Positions 26,736 through 35,312 of a stretch of DNA of 64,000 nt are shown here, piece after piece. This stretch comes from an uncultured Prevotellaceae bacterium (GTDB lineage: Bacteria; Bacteroidota; Bacteroidia; Bacteroidales; Bacteroidaceae): assembly GCA_902767775.1 (NCBI GenBank), contig CACXIP010000007.1, forward strand, positions 1-64,000, given 5' to 3'. The position numbers and the translations under genes are program-made. How positions within the stretch are numbered: the first letter of the stretch is position 1; each line of letters starts with the position of its first letter. Below the pieces are notes generated by a model, which had not been told where the DNA came from, searched no databases, and was given only the letters and a program-made list of their open reading frames with translations.

Positions 26736-29699
26736 ATGAGTAGAATACTATTGCTGGTCCTGTCCTTGTTCTGCACCATGGTGTCGCAGGCTGCAGACAG
26801 AGGCACCCACTTGAGCCGCAACCTGCGCCAGGAGAATATACCAGTGGAACAGGCCACACTACTGTTCTCCACTTGGATGAAGACCAATTCTGACATGTCA
26901 TTCGTCTTGGTGAAGGACGAGACCGATGACTTGGGCTTCCGCCACCAGATCTATAGCCAGTTGCTGAACGGTGTTCCCATTGATGCCACTCGCCTGATGG
27001 TCCATTCCAAGGATGGCAGAATCACCTACGTCAACGGTTTCGTGATGGAAGCCGATGCTGCCCGCCCGAAGAAGATGCCGGCAAGCTGCAAAACGCCCCC
27101 TTCCACCGGCGAGTTGGTGCTCGTCGAGGCGGATGACGGTTTCCGATATGCCGTCAAGTCTTTCGACAAAAGTACCCATGAGTATGTTTACACCGATGTG
27201 GAGACGGGACTGGTGGTCAAACGTCTTCCCACCATCTATTATGCAGCAGAGCCGAAAGGTCAAAAAAACATCAACAGCCAAAGTTTCTATTATGGCATGC
27301 AGCAGATAGATGTGACGCAACTCGACGATGGGCGTTTGATTTTGGCCGACAGCATACGCAGGATATACACTTATGATGCTGCTTATGCCGACACTATACC
27401 CGGCAAATACGACATATCAGACTCTGCAGATATCAAGAGTTATTTCGACAACGAGTTGTCTGTTGTCCAGACCAGACGCACCGGGTTTTCCATGCAGGAA
27501 ATCACCTCTGCCAACATCTCGCTCAGCGAGAAAGCCAAGAAGGAGATGAAGGGGAGGAAACTGAAGTTGGTTGTCATTGATGGTGACATCACCATAGTGA
27601 CAGAAAAGACATTTTCAGTCGACGATTTCCCTTACGTTTTCATACCCATGGAGCACAAGAGCAAGAACGGCAATGCCTACCCATTGCGTCAGAACGATAC
27701 GGATACCACCTACATTGCGCTGGTCAGTGCCGACGATGACTTGAAGAACTTTTGGACGACTGCCATTGATATCATGCCCATCTGTCCGACCAAGGATGGT
27801 GGTGATGCAGAAGTGACGGCCAGCGGTCTGAAAGGATGCCTCTCTGCCACGGCTACGATGAAGGGTGTCGGACACTATGGTGTCGATGTGCATTGGGGCA
27901 TGCAGCGCGTCTATGACTTCTACAAGACGAAGCTCAACTACAACAGTTACGACAATGCAGGTTCGCCCATCATCAGTATCATCAATCCCATTAGTTACGG
28001 AGCGAAGAACAAACTGCTCAACATCACCGAACCTAATGCTTTCGCCAGCAACAAAGGGCAACCCTATATGGCTTTTGGCCGGGGAGCTCCCAGTGATGGC
28101 ACTGACGAGTTGGTGGACATCAGTATTCTTTGCCATGAGTTCACACACATCATCACCAACAAAACGGCACAGTTGGGGTCCAATGGAGAGCCGGGCGCTC
28201 TCAATGAGGCTTTCTCCGATATCTTCGGTACTGCAGCCAACTACTATGTCGCCAACAATTTTCTCAGTAGCAGAAAGGGTGACATTGAGTACATCTACAG
28301 TATCGGAAGTGATAGCGGGAAGAACTCCGACTATGGAGTGATGCGATTCTATTGCGACCCTTGGCGGTGTGATTCTCCCAAAGCCATACAGGGCAAGTAC
28401 TGGGTAAACCCGTTAGTAGATGAAAAAGACAACGGTGGAATACACTACAACAACAATGTCTTGAACTTCTGGTTCTACCTGCTGGCCGAAGGATACGACC
28501 CTGCTGGCAAGTATGGCCTCGACACCTCGGTGGTCGATGAGCAGTGGGCCAAATCGGTGAGTTGGAAAGGCATCGGAATTGAAAAAGCCACCGAGATAGC
28601 CTTTCGGATGCTGACAAGATATATGTTTCCAAATGCCAACTACCGCGATGCCTTCAGTCAGTCGCTTGTGGCAGTCCAGGACTTGGGTTATGATGAAAAC
28701 TCTACGGAATATCAGACCGTGCAGAAATGCTGGATGGCCGTGACGCCTTCTGGCTATATGAAGGTAGACCTGACTAAAGTCATAGACCTTAAAATCGCCC
28801 CCCTCACCACCAACAAGACTTATGCCGAGAACAGCCGTGAGTTGATTCCCTATGTCGGCACTGAGCTAAAGGTGGGAGACGTTGACCTCAACATAACGGT
28901 CACCATGAAGAATGCCGCCTATTGGCGTGATATTTACCAGTCGAACCTTTATAAAATTGAGTTGAAGTGTTTCTTAGACTTTGCATTCTTGGATGAGTAT
29001 CAGGAATTCGACCTCAGTGATTTTCTCATGGCCTTTCTCAAGAAGTGCTATAACGACAAGACAGTTAGTGACGGTTATCAGGAGACCTACAATCAGAAGG
29101 TTGCCATTAGGGCTGGCGGCCCCCTGTCTTTAACGCTCGATTGTCCACAGTTGCCCCTATTGGTCAAGCAGGAATATGAGGTGTTGGAGGATGCGCGCAC
29201 GTACTCGGATGAAGATGCTTCCAATCTGACAATAGGCGACAAAGAGGTTGCCTTTATTTTCACTACTTCAAGTGGATATCCCCTCAAGGTGCAGCCCAGC
29301 AAGAATGGCGAGAGGCTGACATTCAGTTTATTTGCTATTGGCGAGGATAAGAGTGAGACAATACTTAAGACCGAGACTTGGGACTATACCGAAGAAGAAC
29401 TGTTGGACAACGATTGTATGAAGAGTTCCCAAAACAGGCGATATGAGGAGTATTATAACTACACAAATGATGAATTGATGAAGCCTGGCATATATAAGTT
29501 GAAGGTGTCGTTTTCCTGGGAAGCGCTGAAAGATGCAGAGTTTACATTCGAGGTCAAGGACAAAGGCACCGCCATCGGTGAACTTATAGCCAGTCCCCCT
29601 GTTGCCAAGGGTAGGACCTACGACTTGCAGGGACGAGAGGTCGACACGCTCCACAAGGGCATGTACATCCGCGCCGGCAAGAAAGTAATCGTCAGGTAG
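26736..29699 (+). CDS. Secreted M4 (thermolysin-like) metallopeptidase
   Basis: The 987-residue secreted zinc peptidase has a signal peptide (about 1-19) and an FTP-like propeptide (about 25-110). The M4 catalytic domain carries HEFTH at residues 467-471 and the third zinc ligand Glu491 in GALNEAFSDIFG. The Glu is 24 residues from the first His, exactly as in thermolysin. A downstream GGIHYNNN supplies the transition-state His. A long C-terminal region of beta domains follows. The chain ends in the tail YDLQGREV...KGMYIRAGKKVIVR shared with other secreted proteins in the window. It may use host or diet protein; the substrate is unknown. Confidence 0.9.
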   Translation: MSRILLLVLSLFCTMVSQAADRGTHLSRNLRQENIPVEQATLLFSTWMKTNSDMSFVLVKDETDDLGFRHQIYSQLLNGVPIDATRLMVHSKDGRITYVNGFVMEADAARPKKMPASCKTPPSTGELVLVEADDGFRYAVKSFDKSTHEYVYTDVETGLVVKRLPTIYYAAEPKGQKNINSQSFYYGMQQIDVTQLDDGRLILADSIRRIYTYDAAYADTIPGKYDISDSADIKSYFDNELSVVQTRRTGFSMQEITSANISLSEKAKKEMKGRKLKLVVIDGDITIVTEKTFSVDDFPYVFIPMEHKSKNGNAYPLRQNDTDTTYIALVSADDDLKNFWTTAIDIMPICPTKDGGDAEVTASGLKGCLSATATMKGVGHYGVDVHWGMQRVYDFYKTKLNYNSYDNAGSPIISIINPISYGAKNKLLNITEPNAFASNKGQPYMAFGRGAPSDGTDELVDISILCHEFTHIITNKTAQLGSNGEPGALNEAFSDIFGTAANYYVANNFLSSRKGDIEYIYSIGSDSGKNSDYGVMRFYCDPWRCDSPKAIQGKYWVNPLVDEKDNGGIHYNNNVLNFWFYLLAEGYDPAGKYGLDTSVVDEQWAKSVSWKGIGIEKATEIAFRMLTRYMFPNANYRDAFSQSLVAVQDLGYDENSTEYQTVQKCWMAVTPSGYMKVDLTKVIDLKIAPLTTNKTYAENSRELIPYVGTELKVGDVDLNITVTMKNAAYWRDIYQSNLYKIELKCFLDFAFLDEYQEFDLSDFLMAFLKKCYNDKTVSDGYQETYNQKVAIRAGGPLSLTLDCPQLPLLVKQEYEVLEDARTYSDEDASNLTIGDKEVAFIFTTSSGYPLKVQPSKNGERLTFSLFAIGEDKSETILKTETWDYTEEELLDNDCMKSSQNRRYEEYYNYTNDELMKPGIYKLKVSFSWEALKDAEFTFEVKDKGTAIGELIASPPVAKGRTYDLQGREVDTLHKGMYIRAGKKVIVR

Positions 29700-29809
29700 T
29701 ACTCGGCTTTCACTACTTTGATGCTTCGCATCGAAGATAGGATGCGCCTCGACAATGAAAACAAAACTCCGTTTTTGTTTTGCATTGTACTCGGCTTTCA
29801 CTATCTTTG
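29699..29809. repeat. REP-like extragenic element carrying the aspS promoter
   Basis: The element is bounded by two direct copies of GTACTCGGCTTTCACTA (29699-29715, 29787-29803). Inside are a CTTCG-CAT-CGAAG hairpin (29724-29736) and a 14-bp stem with one bulge (29753-29766 with 29773-29787). Its right end reads into TATCTTTG, the aspS -7 box. It is non-coding. Confidence 0.7.
29779..29809 (+). promoter_or_regulatory. Promoter of aspS
   Basis: TTTG (29779-29782), 19 bases, then TATCTTTG (29802-29809). Both elements lie inside the REP-like element. Confidence 0.7.
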
Positions 29810-29873
29810 CACCCAAATTGTGAAAAGAACTTTGCGGAGACGGCAATCCCCGCGGAAATAAAAATTTTGAAGA

Positions 29874-31646
29874 ATGTATAGAACCAACACATGCGGGGAG
29901 CTCAGACTCTCCGACGAAGGACAGCAAGTGACTCTTGCTGGATGGGTACAGCGAAGCCGTAAAATGGGAGGTATGACCTTTATCGACCTCCGCGACCGCT
30001 ATGGCATCACACAACTGGTGTTTGACGATGATACCGACAGCGCTTTGTGCGACCGTGCCAACAAACTGGGACGTGAGTATTGCATTCAAGTGACCGGAAC
30101 AGTGCGTGAGCGCCAGAGCAAAAATCCAAAAATGCCGACAGGCGACATCGAGATTTTCGTACAGCAACTCAATGTGCTCAGTGAGAGTGTCACACCACCC
30201 TTCACCATCGAGGACAAGACCGACGGTGGTGACGACATCCGTATGAAATACCGCTACCTTGACCTGCGGAGAACAGTGGTGAGGCGCAATCTCGAACTGC
30301 GCCACAAGATGACTATCGCCATCCGCAACTTCCTCGACTCCAAAGACTTCATCGAGGTGGAGACACCCATCCTCATCGGGTCCACACCCGAGGGCGCACG
30401 CGACTTCGTCGTGCCCTCACGCATGAATCCGGGACAGTTCTATGCACTGCCGCAGAGTCCGCAGACACTCAAGCAATTGCTGATGGTGAGCGGCTTCGAC
30501 CGTTACTTCCAGATAGCCAAGTGCTTCCGTGATGAGGACTTGCGCGCCGACCGCCAACCAGAGTTCACCCAGATTGACTGTGAGATGAGCTTCGTCGACC
30601 AGGAGGATGTTATCGACCTCTTCGAGGACATGTGCCGCCACCTGTTCAAGGAACTCCTCGGTGTGCAGCTCCCAGACCGTCTGCAGCAGATGACTTGGCA
30701 TGAGGCGATGAGGCGCTTCGGCAGCGACAAGCCCGACCTCCGCTTCGGCATGGAGTTCGTCGAACTCATGGATGTCCTGCAGACAGGCTCCTTCGCCGTC
30801 TTCGACCAGGCTGCCTACATCGGCGGTATCTGTGTACCGGGATGCGCTGATTACACCCGCAAACAGCTCGACCAGCTCACCGACTTCGTCAAACGGCCGC
30901 AGGTGGGTGCCAAGGGACTTGTATATGTGAAGTACAACAGCGACGGTACCATCAAGAGCAGCGTCGACAAATTCTATTCCCAGGAAACTCTCCTCGCCCT
31001 CAAGGAGCGCATGGGAGCCAAAGATGGCGACCTCGTGCTCATCCTCAGCGGCGACAATGCCAATAAGACACGCGTGCAGTTGTGCACCCTGCGCCTTGAG
31101 ATGGGCGACCGCCTCGGACTGCGCGACAAGAACCGCTTCGAATGCCTGTGGATAGTCGATTTCCCGCTCTTCGAGTGGAGCGACGAGGAACAGCGCCTCA
31201 TGGCCACACACCACCCGTTTACCATGCCCAACCCCGACGACATCCCCTTGCTCGACGAGCATCCTGAGCGTGTGCGTGCCAAGGCATACGACTTTGTGTG
31301 CAACGGCATCGAGGTGGGCGGCGGAAGCCTCCGTATCCACGACGGCAAACTACAGGCAAAGATGTTTGACATTCTTGGATTCACACCCGAGCGAGCCATG
31401 GCACAGTTTGGCTTCCTCATCAACGCATTCAAATATGGTGCGCCACCCCATGCAGGACTCGCCTTCGGCCTCGACCGCTTCGTGTCGATTTTCGCCGGTC
31501 TCGACAGCATCCGCGACTGTATCGCCTTCCCCAAGAACAACAGCGGGCGCGACGTGATGCTCGACGCACCATCGGAATTGGACCCCAAACAGCTTGATGA
31601 ACTGCAGATTAAGGTTGATTTACATCAAGAAAATCAACAAAACTGA
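29874..31646 (+). CDS. aspS: Aspartate--tRNA ligase
   Basis: AspRS charges tRNA-Asp. The 590-residue bacterial-type protein has an N-terminal OB fold (about 1-110), class II motif 2 ([19 protein letters not shown], about 215-233), a GAD insertion domain (about 300-420) and motif 3 (GLAFGLDRF, about 525-533). Length is standard for the bacterial type. I cannot say from sequence whether it also charges tRNA-Asn. Confidence 0.97.
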   Translation: MYRTNTCGELRLSDEGQQVTLAGWVQRSRKMGGMTFIDLRDRYGITQLVFDDDTDSALCDRANKLGREYCIQVTGTVRERQSKNPKMPTGDIEIFVQQLNVLSESVTPPFTIEDKTDGGDDIRMKYRYLDLRRTVVRRNLELRHKMTIAIRNFLDSKDFIEVETPILIGSTPEGARDFVVPSRMNPGQFYALPQSPQTLKQLLMVSGFDRYFQIAKCFRDEDLRADRQPEFTQIDCEMSFVDQEDVIDLFEDMCRHLFKELLGVQLPDRLQQMTWHEAMRRFGSDKPDLRFGMEFVELMDVLQTGSFAVFDQAAYIGGICVPGCADYTRKQLDQLTDFVKRPQVGAKGLVYVKYNSDGTIKSSVDKFYSQETLLALKERMGAKDGDLVLILSGDNANKTRVQLCTLRLEMGDRLGLRDKNRFECLWIVDFPLFEWSDEEQRLMATHHPFTMPNPDDIPLLDEHPERVRAKAYDFVCNGIEVGGGSLRIHDGKLQAKMFDILGFTPERAMAQFGFLINAFKYGAPPHAGLAFGLDRFVSIFAGLDSIRDCIAFPKNNSGRDVMLDAPSELDPKQLDELQIKVDLHQENQQN

Positions 31647-31709
31647 CAAATAGCAGTGAAAACGGTGCTTTTTCGAGCTGAAAAATTAGATGGATTAGAA
31701 TAAAAGTGC

Positions 31710-31717
31710 TAATTTTG
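31710..31717 (+). promoter_or_regulatory. -7 box for the winged-helix gene
   Basis: TAATTTTG lies about 60 bases before the ATG at 31780; no clear -33 element. Confidence 0.4.
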
Positions 31718-31779
31718 CAGCGAAATTAAAAGGTTGATACATAATAAGTTCAGCTACTATTTATTCGTTTTACAAAATC

Positions 31780-32082
31780 ATGGCAGAAAAGAAAGCAACA
31801 ACAAAGGCTGCAGCAGAGAAGAAGACAACAAAGGCAGCAGCAGAGAAGAAGGCCGCTCCCAAGAAGAGCGCAAAGAAAGTAGAAGTGGTGATCAACGCCG
31901 AGACTGTCGGCTTCAAGGCTGGTGACGTTTACCAGGCTCTTTCAGCAGCTGGCAAGGCTCTCAGCGTAAAAGAAATCGCCAAGGCCGCTAAAATTACTGA
32001 GAATGAAGTGCTGCTCGGCATGGGTTGGCTCTTCAAAGAGGGAAAGATCGCCGACGAGGCTGGTCTCATCAAGCTCGCTTAA
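31780..32082 (+). CDS. Small winged-helix protein with histone-H1-like Lys/Ala tail
   Basis: The 100-residue protein has two parts. Residues 1-33 are almost only Lys, Ala, Thr and Pro in imperfect repeats (KKATTKAAAEKKTTKAAAEKK), like a histone H1 tail. Residues 34-100 form a winged-helix domain of the DUF2582 type (GDVYQALSAAGKALSVKEIAKAA, then LLGMGWLFKEGKI). Nucleic-acid binding is inferred from fold and charge. It stands alone between aspS and xylB with its own promoter-like box and a strong terminator, suggesting high independent expression. Confidence 0.82.
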   Translation: MAEKKATTKAAAEKKTTKAAAEKKAAPKKSAKKVEVVINAETVGFKAGDVYQALSAAGKALSVKEIAKAAKITENEVLLGMGWLFKEGKIADEAGLIKLA

Positions 32083-32103
32083 TTACGAAGCACGAACAAT
32101 AAT

Positions 32104-32136
32104 AAAAATGCCGTCTCTCAGGAGACGGCATTTTTT
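32104..32136 (+). terminator. Rho-independent terminator
   Basis: The 10-bp stem ATGCCGTCTC/GAGACGGCAT with loop TCAG is flanked by an A-run and a six-T run. Confidence 0.92.
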
Positions 32137-32212
32137 GTTACTTTATTTTCATTTTTTATTTCATTATACACTTTTTACCACTTTTTTTCGTGGGGGAACA
32201 GAAAAAAAGCAG

Positions 32213-32220
32213 TATCTTTG
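32213..32220 (+). promoter_or_regulatory. -7 box for xylB-xylA
   Basis: TATCTTTG lies 75 bases before the xylB ATG. The earlier in-frame codons at 32190 would lie upstream of the transcript, which supports the start at 32295. Confidence 0.5.
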
Positions 32221-32294
32221 CCCATGATATACGGGTGAAACGCAACATGGAAAACCACAGCCGCAGACCCGATGATAATTCACATTATTTTTTT

Positions 32295-33794
32295 ATGTCA
32301 GGAAGATATCTTTTAGGTTTCGATGTCGGCAGCAGTTCTGTCAAGGCATCGCTTGTGGATGCAGAGACAGGAGCATGTGCTGCATCAGCATTTTTCCCAG
32401 AGTCAGAGGCGCCCATCAAGGCAGTGAAAGTGGGGTGGGCAGAGCAAGACCCCGAGTCATGGTGGACATATGCCAAGATGAGTTTGCAGAAAATCATGTC
32501 AGACACCGGTGCCACCGGAGAGGACATCATGGCCATCGGCATCTCCTATCAGATGCACGGCTTGGTGTGCGTGGACAAGAACCTGCAGGTGCTCAGACCA
32601 TCCATCATCTGGTGTGACTCGCGTGCCGTTCCCTATGGAGAGAAGGCTTTCAATGAGATTGGGGCAGACAAGTGCCTCGGCCATCTGCTCAACTCCCCCG
32701 GCAACTTCACCGCTGCCAAACTCGCGTGGGTGAAGGAGAACGAGCCCGAGCTCTTCGACAAAGTGTATAAGTTCATGCTTCCGGGCGACTATCTCGCCAT
32801 GAGGCTCAGCGGTACGGTGAATACCACCATCAGCGGTCTCAGTGAGGGAATGTTCTGGGACTTCCGTGAGAAACGCGTCGCCGACTTCCTCATGCGCTAT
32901 TTCGGTTTCGACCAGTCGCTTGTGCCCGATATCGTGCCCACCTTCAGCGTGCAGAGCGAGGTAAGTGCCGCCGCTGCCGCCGAATTGGGGCTCAAGGAAG
33001 GAACACCAATCTCTTACCGCGCAGGCGACCAGCCCAACAATGCCTTGTCGCTCAACGTGTTCAATCCTGGTGAGATTGCCTCCACCGCAGGAACATCGGG
33101 TGTTGTCTATGGCGTGCTCGGTGAAATCAACTACGACAAGAAGAGCCGCGTGAACACTTTCGCGCATGTCAACTATACCGAGCAGCTCGACCGTCTCGGC
33201 GTTCTCCTCTGCATCAACGGCACCGGCATCCTCAACGCATGGGTGCGCCGCACCATCGCACCGGAGGGCATCTCCTATGCCGAGATGAACGACTTTATGG
33301 CCGACGTGCCCATCGGCAGCGACGGTGTCACTATTATCCCCTTCGGCAATGGTGCCGAGCGTGTGCTTGAGAACCAGGAGGTGGGATGCTCTGTCCATGG
33401 TGTCAACTTCAACAAGCACGGCAAGGCACATCTCATGCGTGCCGCCCAGGAGGGCATCGTCTTCAGCTTCTGCTACGGTATGGAAATCATGCAGCAGATG
33501 GGCATGGACATCCAAAAGATTCACGCAGGAAAGGCCAATATGTTCCTCAGCCCGCTGTTCCGCGACACCCTCGCCGGTGTGAGCGGCGCCACCATCGAAC
33601 TCCTCGAGACCGACGGCAGTGTGGGTGCTGCCAAGGGCGCAGGTATGGGCTGCGGTCTGTATAAGGACAATGTGGAGGCCTTCGCCTCGCTCAAGCGCCT
33701 CGCCGTTATCGAGCCAGATGAGAGCCGCCGCAGCGAGTACCTCAGTGCCTACGCCAACTGGAAGGACAGCCTGAAGCGCGTGGCAAGAACCTAA
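32295..33794 (+). CDS. xylB: Xylulokinase
   Basis: XylB phosphorylates D-xylulose to xylulose 5-phosphate. The 499-residue FGGY-family kinase has the N-terminal phosphate loop GFDVGSSSVKASL, SYQMHGLV, a WCDSRA segment and the catalytic Asp in YRAGDQPNNALS; the C-terminal half has GSVGAAKGAGMG. The start at 32295 (MSGRYLLGFD) is where family homology begins. xylA follows 51 bases later without a promoter, so the two form a xylose operon. Confidence 0.94.
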   Translation: MSGRYLLGFDVGSSSVKASLVDAETGACAASAFFPESEAPIKAVKVGWAEQDPESWWTYAKMSLQKIMSDTGATGEDIMAIGISYQMHGLVCVDKNLQVLRPSIIWCDSRAVPYGEKAFNEIGADKCLGHLLNSPGNFTAAKLAWVKENEPELFDKVYKFMLPGDYLAMRLSGTVNTTISGLSEGMFWDFREKRVADFLMRYFGFDQSLVPDIVPTFSVQSEVSAAAAAELGLKEGTPISYRAGDQPNNALSLNVFNPGEIASTAGTSGVVYGVLGEINYDKKSRVNTFAHVNYTEQLDRLGVLLCINGTGILNAWVRRTIAPEGISYAEMNDFMADVPIGSDGVTIIPFGNGAERVLENQEVGCSVHGVNFNKHGKAHLMRAAQEGIVFSFCYGMEIMQQMGMDIQKIHAGKANMFLSPLFRDTLAGVSGATIELLETDGSVGAAKGAGMGCGLYKDNVEAFASLKRLAVIEPDESRRSEYLSAYANWKDSLKRVART

Positions 33795-33845
33795 ATCAGA
33801 GAAAACCGAATTAATTTTCACAACTTTTTATCAATTATAAACAAT

Positions 33846-35165
33846 ATGGCAAAAGAGTATTTTCCGTTTACCGGTAAGATTCCTTTCGAAGGAAAAGAGA
33901 GCAAGAACGTAATGGCATTCCACTATTATGACCCCGAGAAGGTCGTGATGGGAAAGAAAATGAAAGATTGGCTGAAGTTTGCCATGGCATGGTGGCACAC
34001 TCTCGGCGGCGCATCTGCCGACCAGTTTGGCGGTCAGACCCGCAGCTATGAGTGGGACAAGGCAGCAGACGCTGTGCAGCGTGCCAAGGACAAGATGGAC
34101 GCCGGCTTCGAAATCATGGACAAACTCGGCATCGAGTACTTCTGCTTCCACGATGTGGACCTCGTTGAGGAGGGTGCCACCATCGCAGAGTATGAGGAGC
34201 GCATGAAGGCCATCACCGACTATGCTCAGGAGAAGATGAAGGAATTCCCCAACATCAAGTTGCTCTGGGGCACCGCCAATGTCTTCGGCAACAAGCGCTA
34301 TGCCAACGGCGCTTCCACCAACCCCGACTTCGATGTTGTTGCCCGCGCCATCGTCCAGATTAAGAACGCCATCGACGCTACCATCAAGCTCGGCGGTACC
34401 AACTATGTGTTCTGGGGCGGACGTGAGGGCTACATGAGCCTCCTCAACACCGACCAGAAGCGTGAGAAGGAGCATATGGCCACCATGCTGACCATGGCAC
34501 GCGACTATGCACGCGCCAAGGGATTCAAGGGCACCTTCCTCATCGAGCCGAAACCCATGGAGCCTTCCAAGCACCAATATGATGTCGACACCGAGACCGT
34601 TATCGGTTTCCTCCGCGCACACGGACTCGACAAGGATTTCAAGGTGAACATCGAGGTCAACCACGCTACCCTCGCCGGCCACACCTTCGAGCATGAGCTG
34701 GCTTGCGCTGTCGACGCAGGTATGCTGGGTTCTATCGACGCCAACCGCGGCGATGCCCAGAACGGATGGGACACCGACCAGTTCCCCATCGACAACTTCG
34801 AGCTCACACAGGCTATGCTTGAGATTATCCGCAATGGTGGACTCGGCAACGGCGGCACCAACTTCGACGCCAAGATTCGTCGTAACTCCACCGACCTTGA
34901 GGACCTCTTCATCGCTCACATCAGCGGTATGGATGCCATGGCACGCGCGCTCGAGAACGCTGCCGCCATCCTGGAGGAGAGCGAGCTGCCCGCAATGAAG
35001 AAGGAGCGCTATGCCAGCTTCGACAGCGGCATCGGCAAGGACTTCGAGGAAGGCAAGCTCACCCTCGAGCAGGCTTATGAGTATGGCAAGAAAGTGGAGG
35101 AGCCGAAGCAGATTTCCGGCAAGCAGGAGAAGTACGAGACCATCGTAGCCCTGTACTGCAAGTAA
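33846..35165 (+). CDS. xylA: Xylose isomerase
   Basis: XylA converts D-xylose to D-xylulose with two divalent metals. The 439-residue protein is the longer class II form. It has FCFHDVDLVEEG with the catalytic His, VFWGGREGYMSL, the metal-binding LIEPKPMEPSKHQYD, NIEVNHATLAGHTFEHE and GSIDANRGD. It is transcribed with xylB. A GC-rich hairpin follows the stop. Confidence 0.97.
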   Translation: MAKEYFPFTGKIPFEGKESKNVMAFHYYDPEKVVMGKKMKDWLKFAMAWWHTLGGASADQFGGQTRSYEWDKAADAVQRAKDKMDAGFEIMDKLGIEYFCFHDVDLVEEGATIAEYEERMKAITDYAQEKMKEFPNIKLLWGTANVFGNKRYANGASTNPDFDVVARAIVQIKNAIDATIKLGGTNYVFWGGREGYMSLLNTDQKREKEHMATMLTMARDYARAKGFKGTFLIEPKPMEPSKHQYDVDTETVIGFLRAHGLDKDFKVNIEVNHATLAGHTFEHELACAVDAGMLGSIDANRGDAQNGWDTDQFPIDNFELTQAMLEIIRNGGLGNGGTNFDAKIRRNSTDLEDLFIAHISGMDAMARALENAAAILEESELPAMKKERYASFDSGIGKDFEEGKLTLEQAYEYGKKVEEPKQISGKQEKYETIVALYCK

Positions 35166-35191
35166 AATCCGCTTTTCCTTACAGACAACAG

Positions 35192-35217
35192 GAGGGTATG
35201 CCCAACGGCATACCCTC
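35192..35217 (+). terminator. Hairpin after xylA
   Basis: The 11-bp stem GAGGGTATGCC/GGCATACCCTC has a 4-nt loop. It lacks a following T-run, so it may be an mRNA 3'-end stabiliser or a weak terminator. Confidence 0.6.
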
Positions 35218-35225
35218 ACTCGTAT

Positions 35226-35288
35226 GTCCGACGATTTGGATGATTCCGACAAGTCGGACAAGTCGGACAAGTCGGACAGGTCAGACCA
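35226..35288 (+). repeat. Seven 9-nt words of the GTCCGACTT/AAGTCGGAC family
   Basis: Seven 9-nt words in register start with GTCCGACGA and contain three GTCGGAC cores. The first GTCCGAC can pair with the later GTCGGAC cores. The array lies between xylA and the CotH gene. Confidence 0.85.
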
Positions 35289-35312
35289 ATCTAATCTCAC
35301 AAAACAAATCAG

